28,623 bases of DNA from Azophilus sp964638775 (GTDB lineage: Bacteria; Pseudomonadota; Gammaproteobacteria; Pseudomonadales; Azotimanducaceae), in assembly GCA_964638775.1 (NCBI GenBank), contig CAZWZH010000012.1, positions 1-28,623 on the forward strand, in the 5' to 3' direction. Position numbers and translations under genes: made by a program. The first letter of the stretch is position 1, and the number at the start of each line of letters is the position of its first letter. The notes under the pieces are model-generated. The model saw only the letters and a list, made by a program, of their open reading frames with translations. It ran no database searches and was not told where the DNA came from. Below, one piece after another: positions 1 to 8,290 of this stretch.

Positions 1-201
1 CTTCACCACCGGCGGGGGCTTCGGTTTCTGCCTGGCCTCCGGCTGCAGTACCAGCAACTGCGACTGGACAATGCGCGGCTTGAACTCCCGCGTTTCCTGC
101 TTGACCGGGTTCCACCCCACGAACAGTGCCCCGACCGCCGCCACATGGATGAGGGCGGCCAGCAGCAGCGGCACACTGTAATGGCGGAACGCGTAGAGCA
201 T
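1..201 (-). CDS. tolA: TolA, N-terminal part (runs off left edge)
   Basis: The first 67 codons of a protein starting at ATG 201 are visible. A short N-terminal segment (MLYAFRHYSVP) is followed by one hydrophobic helix at about residues 11-30, then a charged, proline/lysine-rich stretch (QKPKPPPVVK), which is how TolA begins: an inner-membrane anchor followed by a long periplasmic arm. TolA links TolQR in the inner membrane to TolB/Pal at the outer membrane. It starts 4 bp after the tolR stop, so it belongs to the same transcript. The C-terminal domain is outside the window, so a TonB-like protein cannot be excluded by sequence alone; the position after tolQR makes TolA much more likely. Confidence 0.85.
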   Translation of the reverse strand, partial: MLYAFRHYSVPLLLAALIHVAAVGALFVGWNPVKQETREFKPRIVQSQLLVLQPEARQKPKPPPVVK

Positions 202-205
202 TCGG

Positions 206-652
206 TCAGCCCTCCAGATCCATCGGGTCGGTAATCAGGCCGACGCTTTCGGCGCCCGCCTGCTGCAGGACGGACATCACCCGCACCACCATGCCGTAGT
301 CCAGGCGGTGGTCGGCCTTGACGTAGACGGGCACGTCCGGCCGGGCGCGCAGGATCTTCTCCGACTGGTCCTGCAGGGAATAGACGGTGACCCGGGTGCC
401 TTCGTCCTCGGCGTTGTGGATGCCCAGGTTGACGAAGATGGCGCCGTCCTCCCGGATGGAGACGACCAGCGGATCGTCCGCGGTATCGGTGATGGGCTCG
501 GAGGGGGCCTTCGGCAGGTCTACCAGCACGCCCTGGGTCAAAAGCGGCGCCGTGGCCATGAATATGACCAGGAGCACCAGCATCACGTCGATGTAGGGCA
601 CCACGTTGATCTCCGACATGGGCCGGCGGCGGCTGACCGCGGAGCCGCTCAC
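206..652 (-). CDS. tolR: TolR, proton-channel subunit of the Tol-Pal system
   Basis: This 148-residue ExbD/TolR-family protein has a short cytoplasmic N-terminus, one transmembrane helix at about 18-38 containing the conserved membrane aspartate (D22, in PYIDVMLVLLVIFM), and a periplasmic domain. TolR works with TolQ as a proton-driven motor that energises TolA for outer-membrane constriction during division. The ATG overlaps the tolQ stop by 4 bp (ATGA), so translation is probably coupled. The length is normal for the family. ExbD is the alternative family assignment, but the flanking tolQ and tolA argue against it. Confidence 0.95.
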   Translation of the reverse strand: MSGSAVSRRRPMSEINVVPYIDVMLVLLVIFMATAPLLTQGVLVDLPKAPSEPITDTADDPLVVSIREDGAIFVNLGIHNAEDEGTRVTVYSLQDQSEKILRARPDVPVYVKADHRLDYGMVVRVMSVLQQAGAESVGLITDPMDLEG

Positions 653-1338
653 GGGCGTTTCGCCACGGTGGCCTGGGCGGCGCGGTGCAGGATGCTGGTC
701 ACTTCGTCGCTGAACGATTCGATGCGTTTCATGGAAACCTCCACCCGGGCGGAGAAACGGTTGTAGGCGATCACCGCGGGAATGGCGGCGAACAGGCCCA
801 TGGCGGTGGCAATCAGCGCCTCGGAGATGCCCGGGGCCACCGAGGCGAGCGTCGCCTGGCTCATGTTGGCGAGGCTCCGGAACGAATTCATGATGCCCCA
901 GACGGTGCCGAAGAGGCCCACGTATGGGCTGGTGGAACCGACGGTGGCGAGGAAGGTGAGATGGGTGCCGAGCCGTTCCTCCTCGCGGGTCAGCGCCACC
1001 CGCATGCCGCGCTGCACGCCCTGCATGATGGAGTCCACCCCGGAGCCGGCCTGCTCCGAGAGCCGCACGAATTCCTTGAAGCCGGCGACGAACACCGTCT
1101 CGATGCCGGTGAGGTCATCGCGCCCGTCGAGTTCCACGTACAACTCCCGCAGGTCGACGCCGGACCAGAAGTGATCCTCGAAGTCGTCCGCCTCGGACTG
1201 CACCCGGCGCAGGAAGAACCAGCGCTGGAAGATCATCATCCAGGAAGCGATGGAGGCCACGGCCAGCATGACGATGACGATCTGCACCAGCAGGCTGGCA
1301 TTGGCGATGAGTTCGAATATGGAAAGTTGTTCAGGCAC
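649..1338 (-). CDS. tolQ: TolQ, inner-membrane motor subunit of the Tol-Pal system
   Basis: This 229-residue MotA/TolQ/ExbB-family protein has three predicted transmembrane segments, at about 15-37, 128-153 and 170-192. The family motif GLFGTVWGIM lies at 141-150. TolQ assembles around TolR and conducts protons to drive TolA. It starts 20 bp downstream of ruvB and overlaps tolR by 4 bp. In Pseudomonas and many relatives the thioesterase gene ybgC lies directly before tolQ; it is missing here, and the gap to ruvB is too short to hold a remnant. Confidence 0.95.
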   Translation of the reverse strand: MPEQLSIFELIANASLLVQIVIVMLAVASIASWMMIFQRWFFLRRVQSEADDFEDHFWSGVDLRELYVELDGRDDLTGIETVFVAGFKEFVRLSEQAGSGVDSIMQGVQRGMRVALTREEERLGTHLTFLATVGSTSPYVGLFGTVWGIMNSFRSLANMSQATLASVAPGISEALIATAMGLFAAIPAVIAYNRFSARVEVSMKRIESFSDEVTSILHRAAQATVAKRP

Positions 1339-1358
1339 GATTTCGAGTCGGTTCCGGG

Positions 1359-2420
1359 TCAGTTCTTGTGCAGGTCCAGGCTCCCCTGGGGGCTGTTGGG
1401 CGGGCCGGCCCCTTCGGGCGCCGCCAGGCCGAAGTGAAGATAGGCCTTGCCCGTGGCCACCCGGCCCCGGGGGGTGCGCATCAGGAATCCCTGCTGGATG
1501 AGATAGGGTTCGAGCACGTCCTCAATGGTATCGCGTTCCTCGCTCAGCGCCGCCGCCAGGGAGTCCAGGCCCACCGGGCCGCCGGAGAACTTGTCGATGA
1601 TGGTCTTGAGCAGGCGCCGGTCCATGTTGTCGAAGCCCTCGCCGTCGACGTTGAGCAGGTTCAGCGCCTCGTCGGCGATGCCCCGGTCGACGGCGCCGTC
1701 GGCGCGCACCTCGGCGAAGTCACGCACCCGGCGGAGCAGCCGGTTGGCGATGCGCGGCGTGCCCCGGGAGCGGCGCGCCACTTCGCCGGCGCCTTCCGGG
1801 TTGGCCGGCAGTTGCATCATGTCGGCGGAGCGGGCCACGATCTCGCACAGTTCATCGACGGAATAGAATTCCAGGCGCTGCACGATACCGAATCGGTCCC
1901 TGAGCGGCGAGGTCAGAAGGCCCGCCCGGGTGGTGGCGCCCACCAGCGTGAACCGGGGCAGGTCGAGCTTGAGCGAGCGCGCCGCCGGGCCCTCGCCGAT
2001 GAGGATGTCGATCTGGAAATCCTCCATCGCCGGGTAGAGGATCTCCTCCACCACCGGGGAGAGCCGGTGAATCTCGTCGACGAACAGCACATCCCGGTCG
2101 CTGAGGTTCGTGAGCATCGCCGCCAGGTCGCCCGGGCGCTCGATGACCGGGCCCGAGGTCGACTTGATGGCGACGCCCATCTCGTTGGCGACGATGTTGG
2201 CGAGGGTCGTCTTGCCGAGCCCCGGGGGGCCGAAGATCAGCGTGTGGTCAAGGGGCTCGCCGCGCCGCCGCGCCGCCTCGATGAAGATCGCCATCTGTTC
2301 CTTGACCGCGCGCTGGCCGATGTACTCGTCGAGGCGCGCGGGCCGCAGGCTGCGGTCGAAGCGCGATTCAGCCGTGTCCTCCGGGGCCGGGTCGAGCAGC
2401 CGGTCGGGTTCGATGGTCAC
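1359..2420 (-). CDS. ruvB: RuvB, Holliday-junction branch-migration ATPase
   Basis: This 353-residue AAA+ ATPase has Walker A GPPGLGKT at 64-71, Walker B with LFVDEIHRL at 112-120, a sensor segment beginning GATTRAG at 161, and the SPLRDRFG arginine finger (R174). A winged-helix domain follows at the C-terminus. RuvB hexamers, loaded by RuvA, pull DNA through Holliday junctions during recombination repair. It is slightly longer than the E. coli protein, with short additions at both ends. Its ATG overlaps the ruvA stop by 4 bp, so the two are co-translated. Confidence 0.97.
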   Translation of the reverse strand: MTIEPDRLLDPAPEDTAESRFDRSLRPARLDEYIGQRAVKEQMAIFIEAARRRGEPLDHTLIFGPPGLGKTTLANIVANEMGVAIKSTSGPVIERPGDLAAMLTNLSDRDVLFVDEIHRLSPVVEEILYPAMEDFQIDILIGEGPAARSLKLDLPRFTLVGATTRAGLLTSPLRDRFGIVQRLEFYSVDELCEIVARSADMMQLPANPEGAGEVARRSRGTPRIANRLLRRVRDFAEVRADGAVDRGIADEALNLLNVDGEGFDNMDRRLLKTIIDKFSGGPVGLDSLAAALSEERDTIEDVLEPYLIQQGFLMRTPRGRVATGKAYLHFGLAAPEGAGPPNSPQGSLDLHKN

Positions 2421-3019
2421 GTGGCCCGCTCCGGATGGGCGAACCGGCGCAGCGCCGCACGCACGATCTGCTCCGGCGCCAGGCCCTCTCCCTCGACGCT
2501 TTCCACCGCGCGCGCCGCCTCGCCCGCCTTGTAGCCCAGCGCCACCAGCGCACGTTCCGCCTCGGCCACCGAGGCGTCCGGCGCCGTGCGCACCCGGGCC
2601 GGGGCCGCGATGTCGAGGTCGGCGAGCCGGTCCTTGAGTTCGAGCAGCATCCGTTCAGCCGTCTTCCTGCCGACGCCCGGCACCTTGACCAGGCGCGAGA
2701 TGTCGTTCTCCGCCGCCGCCATGGCCAGATCGCCGATGTCCACGCTGGAAATCACCGAAAGGGCGAGCCGCGGCCCGACGCCGGTAATGCGCAGCAGCGC
2801 GCGGAACAGGTCCCGTTCGCCCTTCGAACCGAACCCGTACAACTGCTGGGCATCGTCGCGCACGATGAAATGGGTGTGCAGCGTCACCTCCCCGCCGCCC
2901 CTCGGCAGATCTGCAAGGGTCGGCGTGGGCACCTCCACCTCATAACCGACCCCGGCCGCATCGATGAGCACGGTCTGCAGGTCAACCGCCACAAGCTGGC
3001 CGCGGATGCGGCCGATCAC
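2417..3019 (-). CDS. ruvA: RuvA, Holliday-junction DNA-binding subunit
   Basis: This 200-residue protein matches RuvA over its full length: an OB-fold N-terminal domain starting MIGRIRG (about 1-62), two helix-hairpin-helix motifs (around TGVGPRLALS at 79-88 and VPGVGRKTAE at 113-122), and a C-terminal RuvB-binding domain after an alanine-rich linker. Tetramers hold the four-way junction and recruit RuvB. A GGAG lies 12 bp before the ATG. It starts 54 bp after ruvC and overlaps ruvB by 4 bp. Confidence 0.96.
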   Translation of the reverse strand: MIGRIRGQLVAVDLQTVLIDAAGVGYEVEVPTPTLADLPRGGGEVTLHTHFIVRDDAQQLYGFGSKGERDLFRALLRITGVGPRLALSVISSVDIGDLAMAAAENDISRLVKVPGVGRKTAERMLLELKDRLADLDIAAPARVRTAPDASVAEAERALVALGYKAGEAARAVESVEGEGLAPEQIVRAALRRFAHPERAT

Positions 3020-3073
3020 CGGCCGGCACTCCAGCCAGCGGTTTTCGCGCGGGAAACCGGCGCTCTCGCCGAG

Positions 3074-3598
3074 TTAGCGGCCCTGAACATGGGTGGCAGT
3101 ATTTACGTGACAAATGGCAATCGCAAGGGCATCCGCCGCATCCGGCGCGGGCTGCCCCTTGAGGTTCAGCAGCACGCGCACCATGTGCTGCACCTGCGCC
3201 TTGCTGGCCCGCCCGGTGCCCACCACCGTTTTCTTCACGGTCCGTGCCGGGTACTCGAACACCTCGAGGCCGGCGGTCACTGCGGCGGCAACGGCGACAC
3301 CCCGTGCCTGGCCGAGCTTGAGCGCGGACTGCGGGTTGCGCGCCAGGAACACATCCTCGATAGCCAGCACGTCGGGACTGTAGGTGCCAATCAACTCGGC
3401 CACATCCTGATAGATCTTCCCGAGCCGGGCGGGCATGGCACCCAACGGGGGACGTATGCGCCCCGCCGCCACGAAAGTGAGTTGGCTTCGCTCTGCCGCC
3501 ACCAGGCCGTAACCCGTAATCCGCGAACCCGGGTCGATACCGAGTACCCGCAGCGGACCCCCGGGCCGGGGAGATGCACTATTTGCCGTGACATTCAT
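3074..3598 (-). CDS. ruvC: RuvC, Holliday-junction resolvase
   Basis: This 174-residue RNase H-fold nuclease has the expected acidic active-site residues: D22 in LGIDPGSRITGYG, E81 in AIEDVFLARNP, and D153/D156 in PDAADALAIA. It cuts Holliday junctions symmetrically as part of RuvABC. Compared with E. coli it carries about 15 extra N-terminal residues rich in S, P and G; no suitable internal start codon precedes the LGIDPG strand, so ATG 3598 is kept. The sequence just upstream is strikingly AT-rich, unlike the rest of the window, so transcription of ruvCAB-tolQRA may start there. A weak ribosome site is a caveat for the start. Confidence 0.95.
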   Translation of the reverse strand: MNVTANSASPRPGGPLRVLGIDPGSRITGYGLVAAERSQLTFVAAGRIRPPLGAMPARLGKIYQDVAELIGTYSPDVLAIEDVFLARNPQSALKLGQARGVAVAAAVTAGLEVFEYPARTVKKTVVGTGRASKAQVQHMVRVLLNLKGQPAPDAADALAIAICHVNTATHVQGR

Positions 3599-3660
3599 GG
3601 AACTATTTTCAACTCATTGTTTTGATTAAAATTTTAAAACCAAAACGGATGTGGAACGGA
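3599..3660 (-). promoter_or_regulatory. AT-rich region upstream of ruvC, possible promoter
   Basis: About 50 bp directly before the ruvC start are dominated by A and T (runs such as TTTTGGTTTTAAAATTTTAA on the minus strand) in a genome near 65% GC. This is the kind of composition expected for a promoter or UP-like element driving ruvCAB-tolQRA. I could not fix a unique -35/-10 pair. Confidence 0.4.
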
Positions 3661-3682
3661 TCCTTCGATTCGGCTCCGAGAG

Positions 3683-3787
3683 CAGGTATGCGGTACGGGT
3701 ATCCGGCACGCCAAGCGGACGCGTTGTCGTGGAATTCGAGGGCGCAGGGGTGCTTTAAAGGTGCCGGATACCCGTACCGCACACCTG
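3683..3787. repeat. Long inverted repeat (27-bp arms, 51-bp loop) between yebC and ruvC
   Basis: Left arm 3683-3709 and right arm 3761-3787 are reverse complements with a single mismatch (A versus G near the outer ends; the core GGTACGGGTATCCGGCAC is perfect). Similarity continues a few bases outward (GAGAG on the left; CTCTC on the right) with a 2-base offset. The 51-bp loop has no coding potential I can support. No run of U follows the hairpin on either strand, so it is not an ordinary intrinsic terminator. Its form fits a small non-autonomous palindromic element (MITE or REP-like). No second copy was seen in the window and no clear target duplication flanks it. Confidence 0.7.
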
Positions 3788-3880
3788 CCCTCTCCCAGCG
3801 GGACTCTGTTCCTTGCGCGTCCTCGTCCCGGCGCGCCGGGTTGCCGACTCGCGTGAATCACTGTCAACGCAAGAGGCGCT

Positions 3881-4612
3881 TCAGAAAACGGAATCGGGGA
3901 AGTCTCCGTTGGTGTGGACGTTCTGGACGTCGTCGAGGTCCTCGAGCGCATCGATCAGGCGCAGTACGGTCTGCGCCTGCGCCTCGTCGCAGGGGCAGGT
4001 CGACGAGGGCACCATCGTCACTTCTGCATGATCGGGCTCGAGAGTAGCGGCCTTCAGCGCATCGGCGACATCGCTCAGGTCTTCCCAGGCGGTGATGACC
4101 GAGATGGCGCCGTCGTCATCGGTTTCGAGGTCCTCCGCGCCCGCCTCGAGGGCGGCGTCGAGCACTTCGGCATCGTCTGCGCCCGGCGCAAAAGTAATGA
4201 CGCCGCGCCGGTCGAACAGGTAGGCCACGGAGCCGTCGGTGCCGAGATTGCCGCCGTATTTGCCGAACGCATGGCGTACCTCGGCCACGGTGCGGTTCCG
4301 GTTGTCGGTCATGGCTTCCACAAGAACGGCCACCCCACCCGCCGCGTAACCCTCGTAGACCAGCTCCTCGAGGTTGGCGCCTTCGCCGCCGCCGGAGCCG
4401 CGCTGCACGGCGCGTTCGATGGTTTCCTTGGGTACGTTCGCCGAAAGCGCCTTGTCGACGGCCGTTCTGAGCCGCGGGTTATCTGCCGGGTCGCTCCCCT
4501 GGCGCGCGGCGACGGTGACTTCGCGCAACACCTTGGTCCAGAGCTTGCCGCGTTTCGCATCCTGGGCCGCCTTGCGGTGCTTGATGTTGGCCCACTTGCT
4601 GTGTCCTGCCAT
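3881..4612 (-). CDS. yebC: YebC/PmpR family (TACO1-like) protein
   Basis: This 243-residue protein begins MAGHSKWANIKHRKAAQDAK and matches YebC along its whole length (E. coli is 246). The family has three domains and acidic surfaces; members have been described as DNA-binding regulators and, more recently, as translation factors relieving stalling at difficult sequences such as proline runs. The last segment (CDEAQAQTVLRLIDALEDLDDVQNV) is the usual C-terminal helix. It lies 6 bp after aspS, so the two are co-transcribed. A 282-bp spacer with an inverted repeat separates it from ruvC. Confidence 0.95.
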   Translation of the reverse strand: MAGHSKWANIKHRKAAQDAKRGKLWTKVLREVTVAARQGSDPADNPRLRTAVDKALSANVPKETIERAVQRGSGGGEGANLEELVYEGYAAGGVAVLVEAMTDNRNRTVAEVRHAFGKYGGNLGTDGSVAYLFDRRGVITFAPGADDAEVLDAALEAGAEDLETDDDGAISVITAWEDLSDVADALKAATLEPDHAEVTMVPSSTCPCDEAQAQTVLRLIDALEDLDDVQNVHTNGDFPDSVF

Positions 4613-4618
4613 CGGCTT

Positions 4619-6469
<1,851 letters not shown>

Positions 6470-6520
6470 GGCCGCACCGCCTTGCAAAAGCCTGGGTTCG
6501 TTGATGGCGCTGCATTGCGG

Positions 6521-6916
6521 TTACTCGGCTGAAGCGGTTTTGGAAGCCGGGGCCTTGGCATCGCTCTTCGACTTTTCTTTCGCCTTGCCGTCCGACCGCT
6601 CGCCTTTCGCGGATTTTTCCGTACCGGTATCCGGCTTGGCCTCCTGAACGGTCTTGTCCTTGCCGTTCTGCTTTGCCTTTCCGCCGCTGTCTTCCTTCTC
6701 CGCGCTGTCGTCGCCGGCCACATTCTTCTTGTTGTCGGACTTGAAGTCGGTTTCGTACCAGCCGCTTCCCCTCAGGCGAAAAACCGCCGCCGAGATCTTC
6801 TTTTTCAAACCCTCGGTTTCGCAGGCAGGACAGAACGTCAACGGCGCTTCGCTGAGCTTCTGGATCGTTTCCAGTTCGTGCCCGCAATGATTGCACCGAT
6901 ACTCGTAAATCGGCAT
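6521..6916 (-). CDS. FmdB-family zinc-ribbon protein with charged tail
   Basis: This 131-residue protein starts MPIYEYRCNHCGHELE and has two CxxC pairs (CNHC and CPAC) that form the small zinc ribbon of the FmdB/CxxC_CXXC_SSSS family, ending with GSGWYETDFK. About 75 residues rich in K, E, S, D and A follow and are likely disordered. Family function is not established; the name comes from a putative regulator of a methylotroph amidase gene. A good ribosome site (GAGAGGAA) precedes ATG 6916. Longer in-frame readings upstream are low-complexity shadows. It lies about 50 bp ahead of aspS, a linkage common in gammaproteobacteria, so it is likely the first gene of the aspS-yebC transcript. Confidence 0.88.
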   Translation of the reverse strand: MPIYEYRCNHCGHELETIQKLSEAPLTFCPACETEGLKKKISAAVFRLRGSGWYETDFKSDNKKNVAGDDSAEKEDSGGKAKQNGKDKTVQEAKPDTGTEKSAKGERSDGKAKEKSKSDAKAPASKTASAE

Positions 6917-7052
6917 CGAAGGTTCCTCTCGATCTCGTTCATGGCGCAGACCTGGTCGCCCGCACCTGATGCACGGTCTGCAAAGCCGCGCATGATCTAC
7001 AAAAAGAACAGAAAAATACAGTGCTTTAACGCATTTCCGCAGACGAAATCCC

Positions 7053-7081
7053 TTGCGGCGGCGCAACAGATTGTTTATAAA
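7053..7081 (+). promoter_or_regulatory. Candidate sigma-70 promoter for the H1-HU gene
   Basis: TTGCGG at 7053-7058 is followed after 17 bp by TATAAA at 7076-7081. The predicted transcript would have a leader of about 100 nt before the ATG at 7192. The region 6917-7191 (275 bp) lies between divergent genes and is expected to hold promoters for both; I could not define the minus-strand one. Confidence 0.45.
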
Positions 7082-7191
7082 GGCGGTCCATACGGCGGTC
7101 ACGGCTCGTGGCTTGCGTGTGGAAATCCATCTTCCCGCAAATCCCGTCCGCCAGCCAGGCACCGCGCATTGCCAACATCGGAGGATTTTAT

Positions 7192-8136
7192 ATGCCCCCC
7201 AAGAAAGGCGCGAAAAAACGCAAGGCCGCTGCAACCCCGAAAACCGCCGCAAAACGCAAGGCTCCGGCAATAGCGGCAGCCAAGCGAAAAGCACCCGCAC
7301 GGAAAACTGCCGCAGCAGGGAAAAAGGCTCCCGCGAAGTCCGCGGCAAAACGCAAGGCGGCACCCGCCCGGAAAAAAGCAGCAGCCAAACGCAAGGCGGC
7401 ACCCGCCAGGAAAAAGGCGGTAGCGAAGAAAAAGGCCGCTCCTGCAAAACGGGCCGCCGCAAAGCGCAAGGCGGCACCGGCAAAGAAAAAGGCGGTAGCC
7501 AAGCGAAAAGCCGCGCCCGCCAGGAAAAAGGCAGCAACCAAGAGAAAGGCAGCGCCCGCCGGGAAAGCGGCAGCCAAGAGAAAAACGGCCCCCGCAAGAA
7601 AGAAAGCCGTAGCGAAGAGAAAGGCAGCGCCCGCCAGGAAAGCAGCAGCGAAACGGAAGGCCCCTGCAGCCAGAAAGGCCGCAACCGTTCGCAAAACCGC
7701 AGCGAAAAGAAAGGCAACGGCAACGAGAAAGGCCGCACCGGTCCGGCGGGCAAAGGCCCCCGCACGCAAACGCAGAGCCGCGGCTGCGCCGGCCGCACCC
7801 GCAACCGGTCTCGACATGAAGACCACCGCGATTTCCGCGAAAATGTCCAAGGCCACCGTGCTCACCGAACTTGCACAGGCAACCAGCCTGACCCGTGCCC
7901 AGGTAGGCGCGGTACTCGACGGCATGGAACTGTTGATCGAGCGCCACATCAAGAAACGCGGCGTCGGCGAATTCACGATTCCCGGCCTGGTAAAGATCAA
8001 GAAGATCCGAAAGAAGGCCACCCGCAGGCGCATGGGCCGCAATCCCAAAACCGGTGAACAGATCCAGATTCCGGCAAAGCCCGCCTACAACCGAGTTCGG
8101 GTATCCGCCCTCGGAAAGCTGAAAAAGATGGTCTGA
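7192..8136 (+). CDS. Histone H1-like / HU fusion DNA-binding protein
   Basis: This 314-residue, very basic protein has two parts. Residues 1-208 are almost only A, K, R and P, including nine 12-13-residue repeats of the form AAKRKAAPARKKA (51-163), as in histone H1 tails. Residues 209-314 form an HU/IHF domain with the DNA-binding arm signature GRNPKTGEQIQIPA. It should bind and compact DNA non-specifically. I chose ATG 7192 because GGAGGA sits 6 bp before it; an upstream in-frame start would add 28 unrelated residues. A promoter lies upstream and a terminator downstream, so it is monocistronic. Internal ATG 7816 could give HU alone but has no ribosome site. Confidence 0.92.
   Translation: MPPKKGAKKRKAAATPKTAAKRKAPAIAAAKRKAPARKTAAAGKKAPAKSAAKRKAAPARKKAAAKRKAAPARKKAVAKKKAAPAKRAAAKRKAAPAKKKAVAKRKAAPARKKAATKRKAAPAGKAAAKRKTAPARKKAVAKRKAAPARKAAAKRKAPAARKAATVRKTAAKRKATATRKAAPVRRAKAPARKRRAAAAPAAPATGLDMKTTAISAKMSKATVLTELAQATSLTRAQVGAVLDGMELLIERHIKKRGVGEFTIPGLVKIKKIRKKATRRRMGRNPKTGEQIQIPAKPAYNRVRVSALGKLKKMV
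7342..7680 (+). repeat. Degenerate 36/39-bp tandem repeats encoding the H1-like arm
   Basis: Nine consecutive units of 12 or 13 codons share the core KRKAAPARKKA. The DNA copies (AAGCGCAAGGCGGCACCCGC and variants) are similar but not identical, so copy number may change by slippage. Because the composition avoids stops, long meaningless open frames appear on other frames here. Confidence 0.85.
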
Positions 8137-8170
8137 ACTTTTCGTCGCGCCTGTCGAGCGAGACAATCGG

Positions 8171-8204
8171 CCCGCACGGCCAACCGCCGCGCGGGTCTTT
8201 TTTG
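8171..8204 (+). terminator. Intrinsic terminator after the H1-HU gene
   Basis: A 9-bp GC stem with one mismatch (CCCGCACGG at 8171-8179 pairing with CCGCGCGGG at 8187-8195, 7-nt loop) is followed by TCTTTTTTG. It lies 34 bp after the stop codon and should separate this gene from proS. Confidence 0.85.
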
Positions 8205-8231
8205 TTCAGGCCATGGAGTTCAGGCCATGGA
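8204..8231. repeat. Perfect 14-bp tandem duplication before proS
   Basis: GTTCAGGCCATGGA occurs twice in direct succession (8204-8217 and 8218-8231), right after the terminator U-run and 60 bp before the proS start. Confidence 0.9.
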
Positions 8232-8290
8232 AGCTGCGCCCGTCGCTGGTTCATAATTCGGGGTATTCCCGGCAAGGATCGTTCAAACTC

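Noticed and set aside
3683..3787. Inverted repeat as an intrinsic terminator
   Set aside because: The loop is 51 nt and no T-run follows on either strand.
7342..7680. CRISPR-like or minisatellite array
   Set aside because: The units are coding, in frame and lack distinct spacers.
6917..7804. Upstream extension of the FmdB-like protein, rich in Leu, Pro and Arg
   Set aside because: It crosses the divergent promoter region and the antisense of the H1-HU gene; MPIYEYRC with a good ribosome site is the family start.
7188..8048. Long Ala/Phe/Leu-rich open frame on the minus strand across the H1-HU gene
   Set aside because: It is the antisense shadow of a low-complexity K/A/P repeat; it has no ribosome site, and the plus-strand gene ends in a real HU domain.
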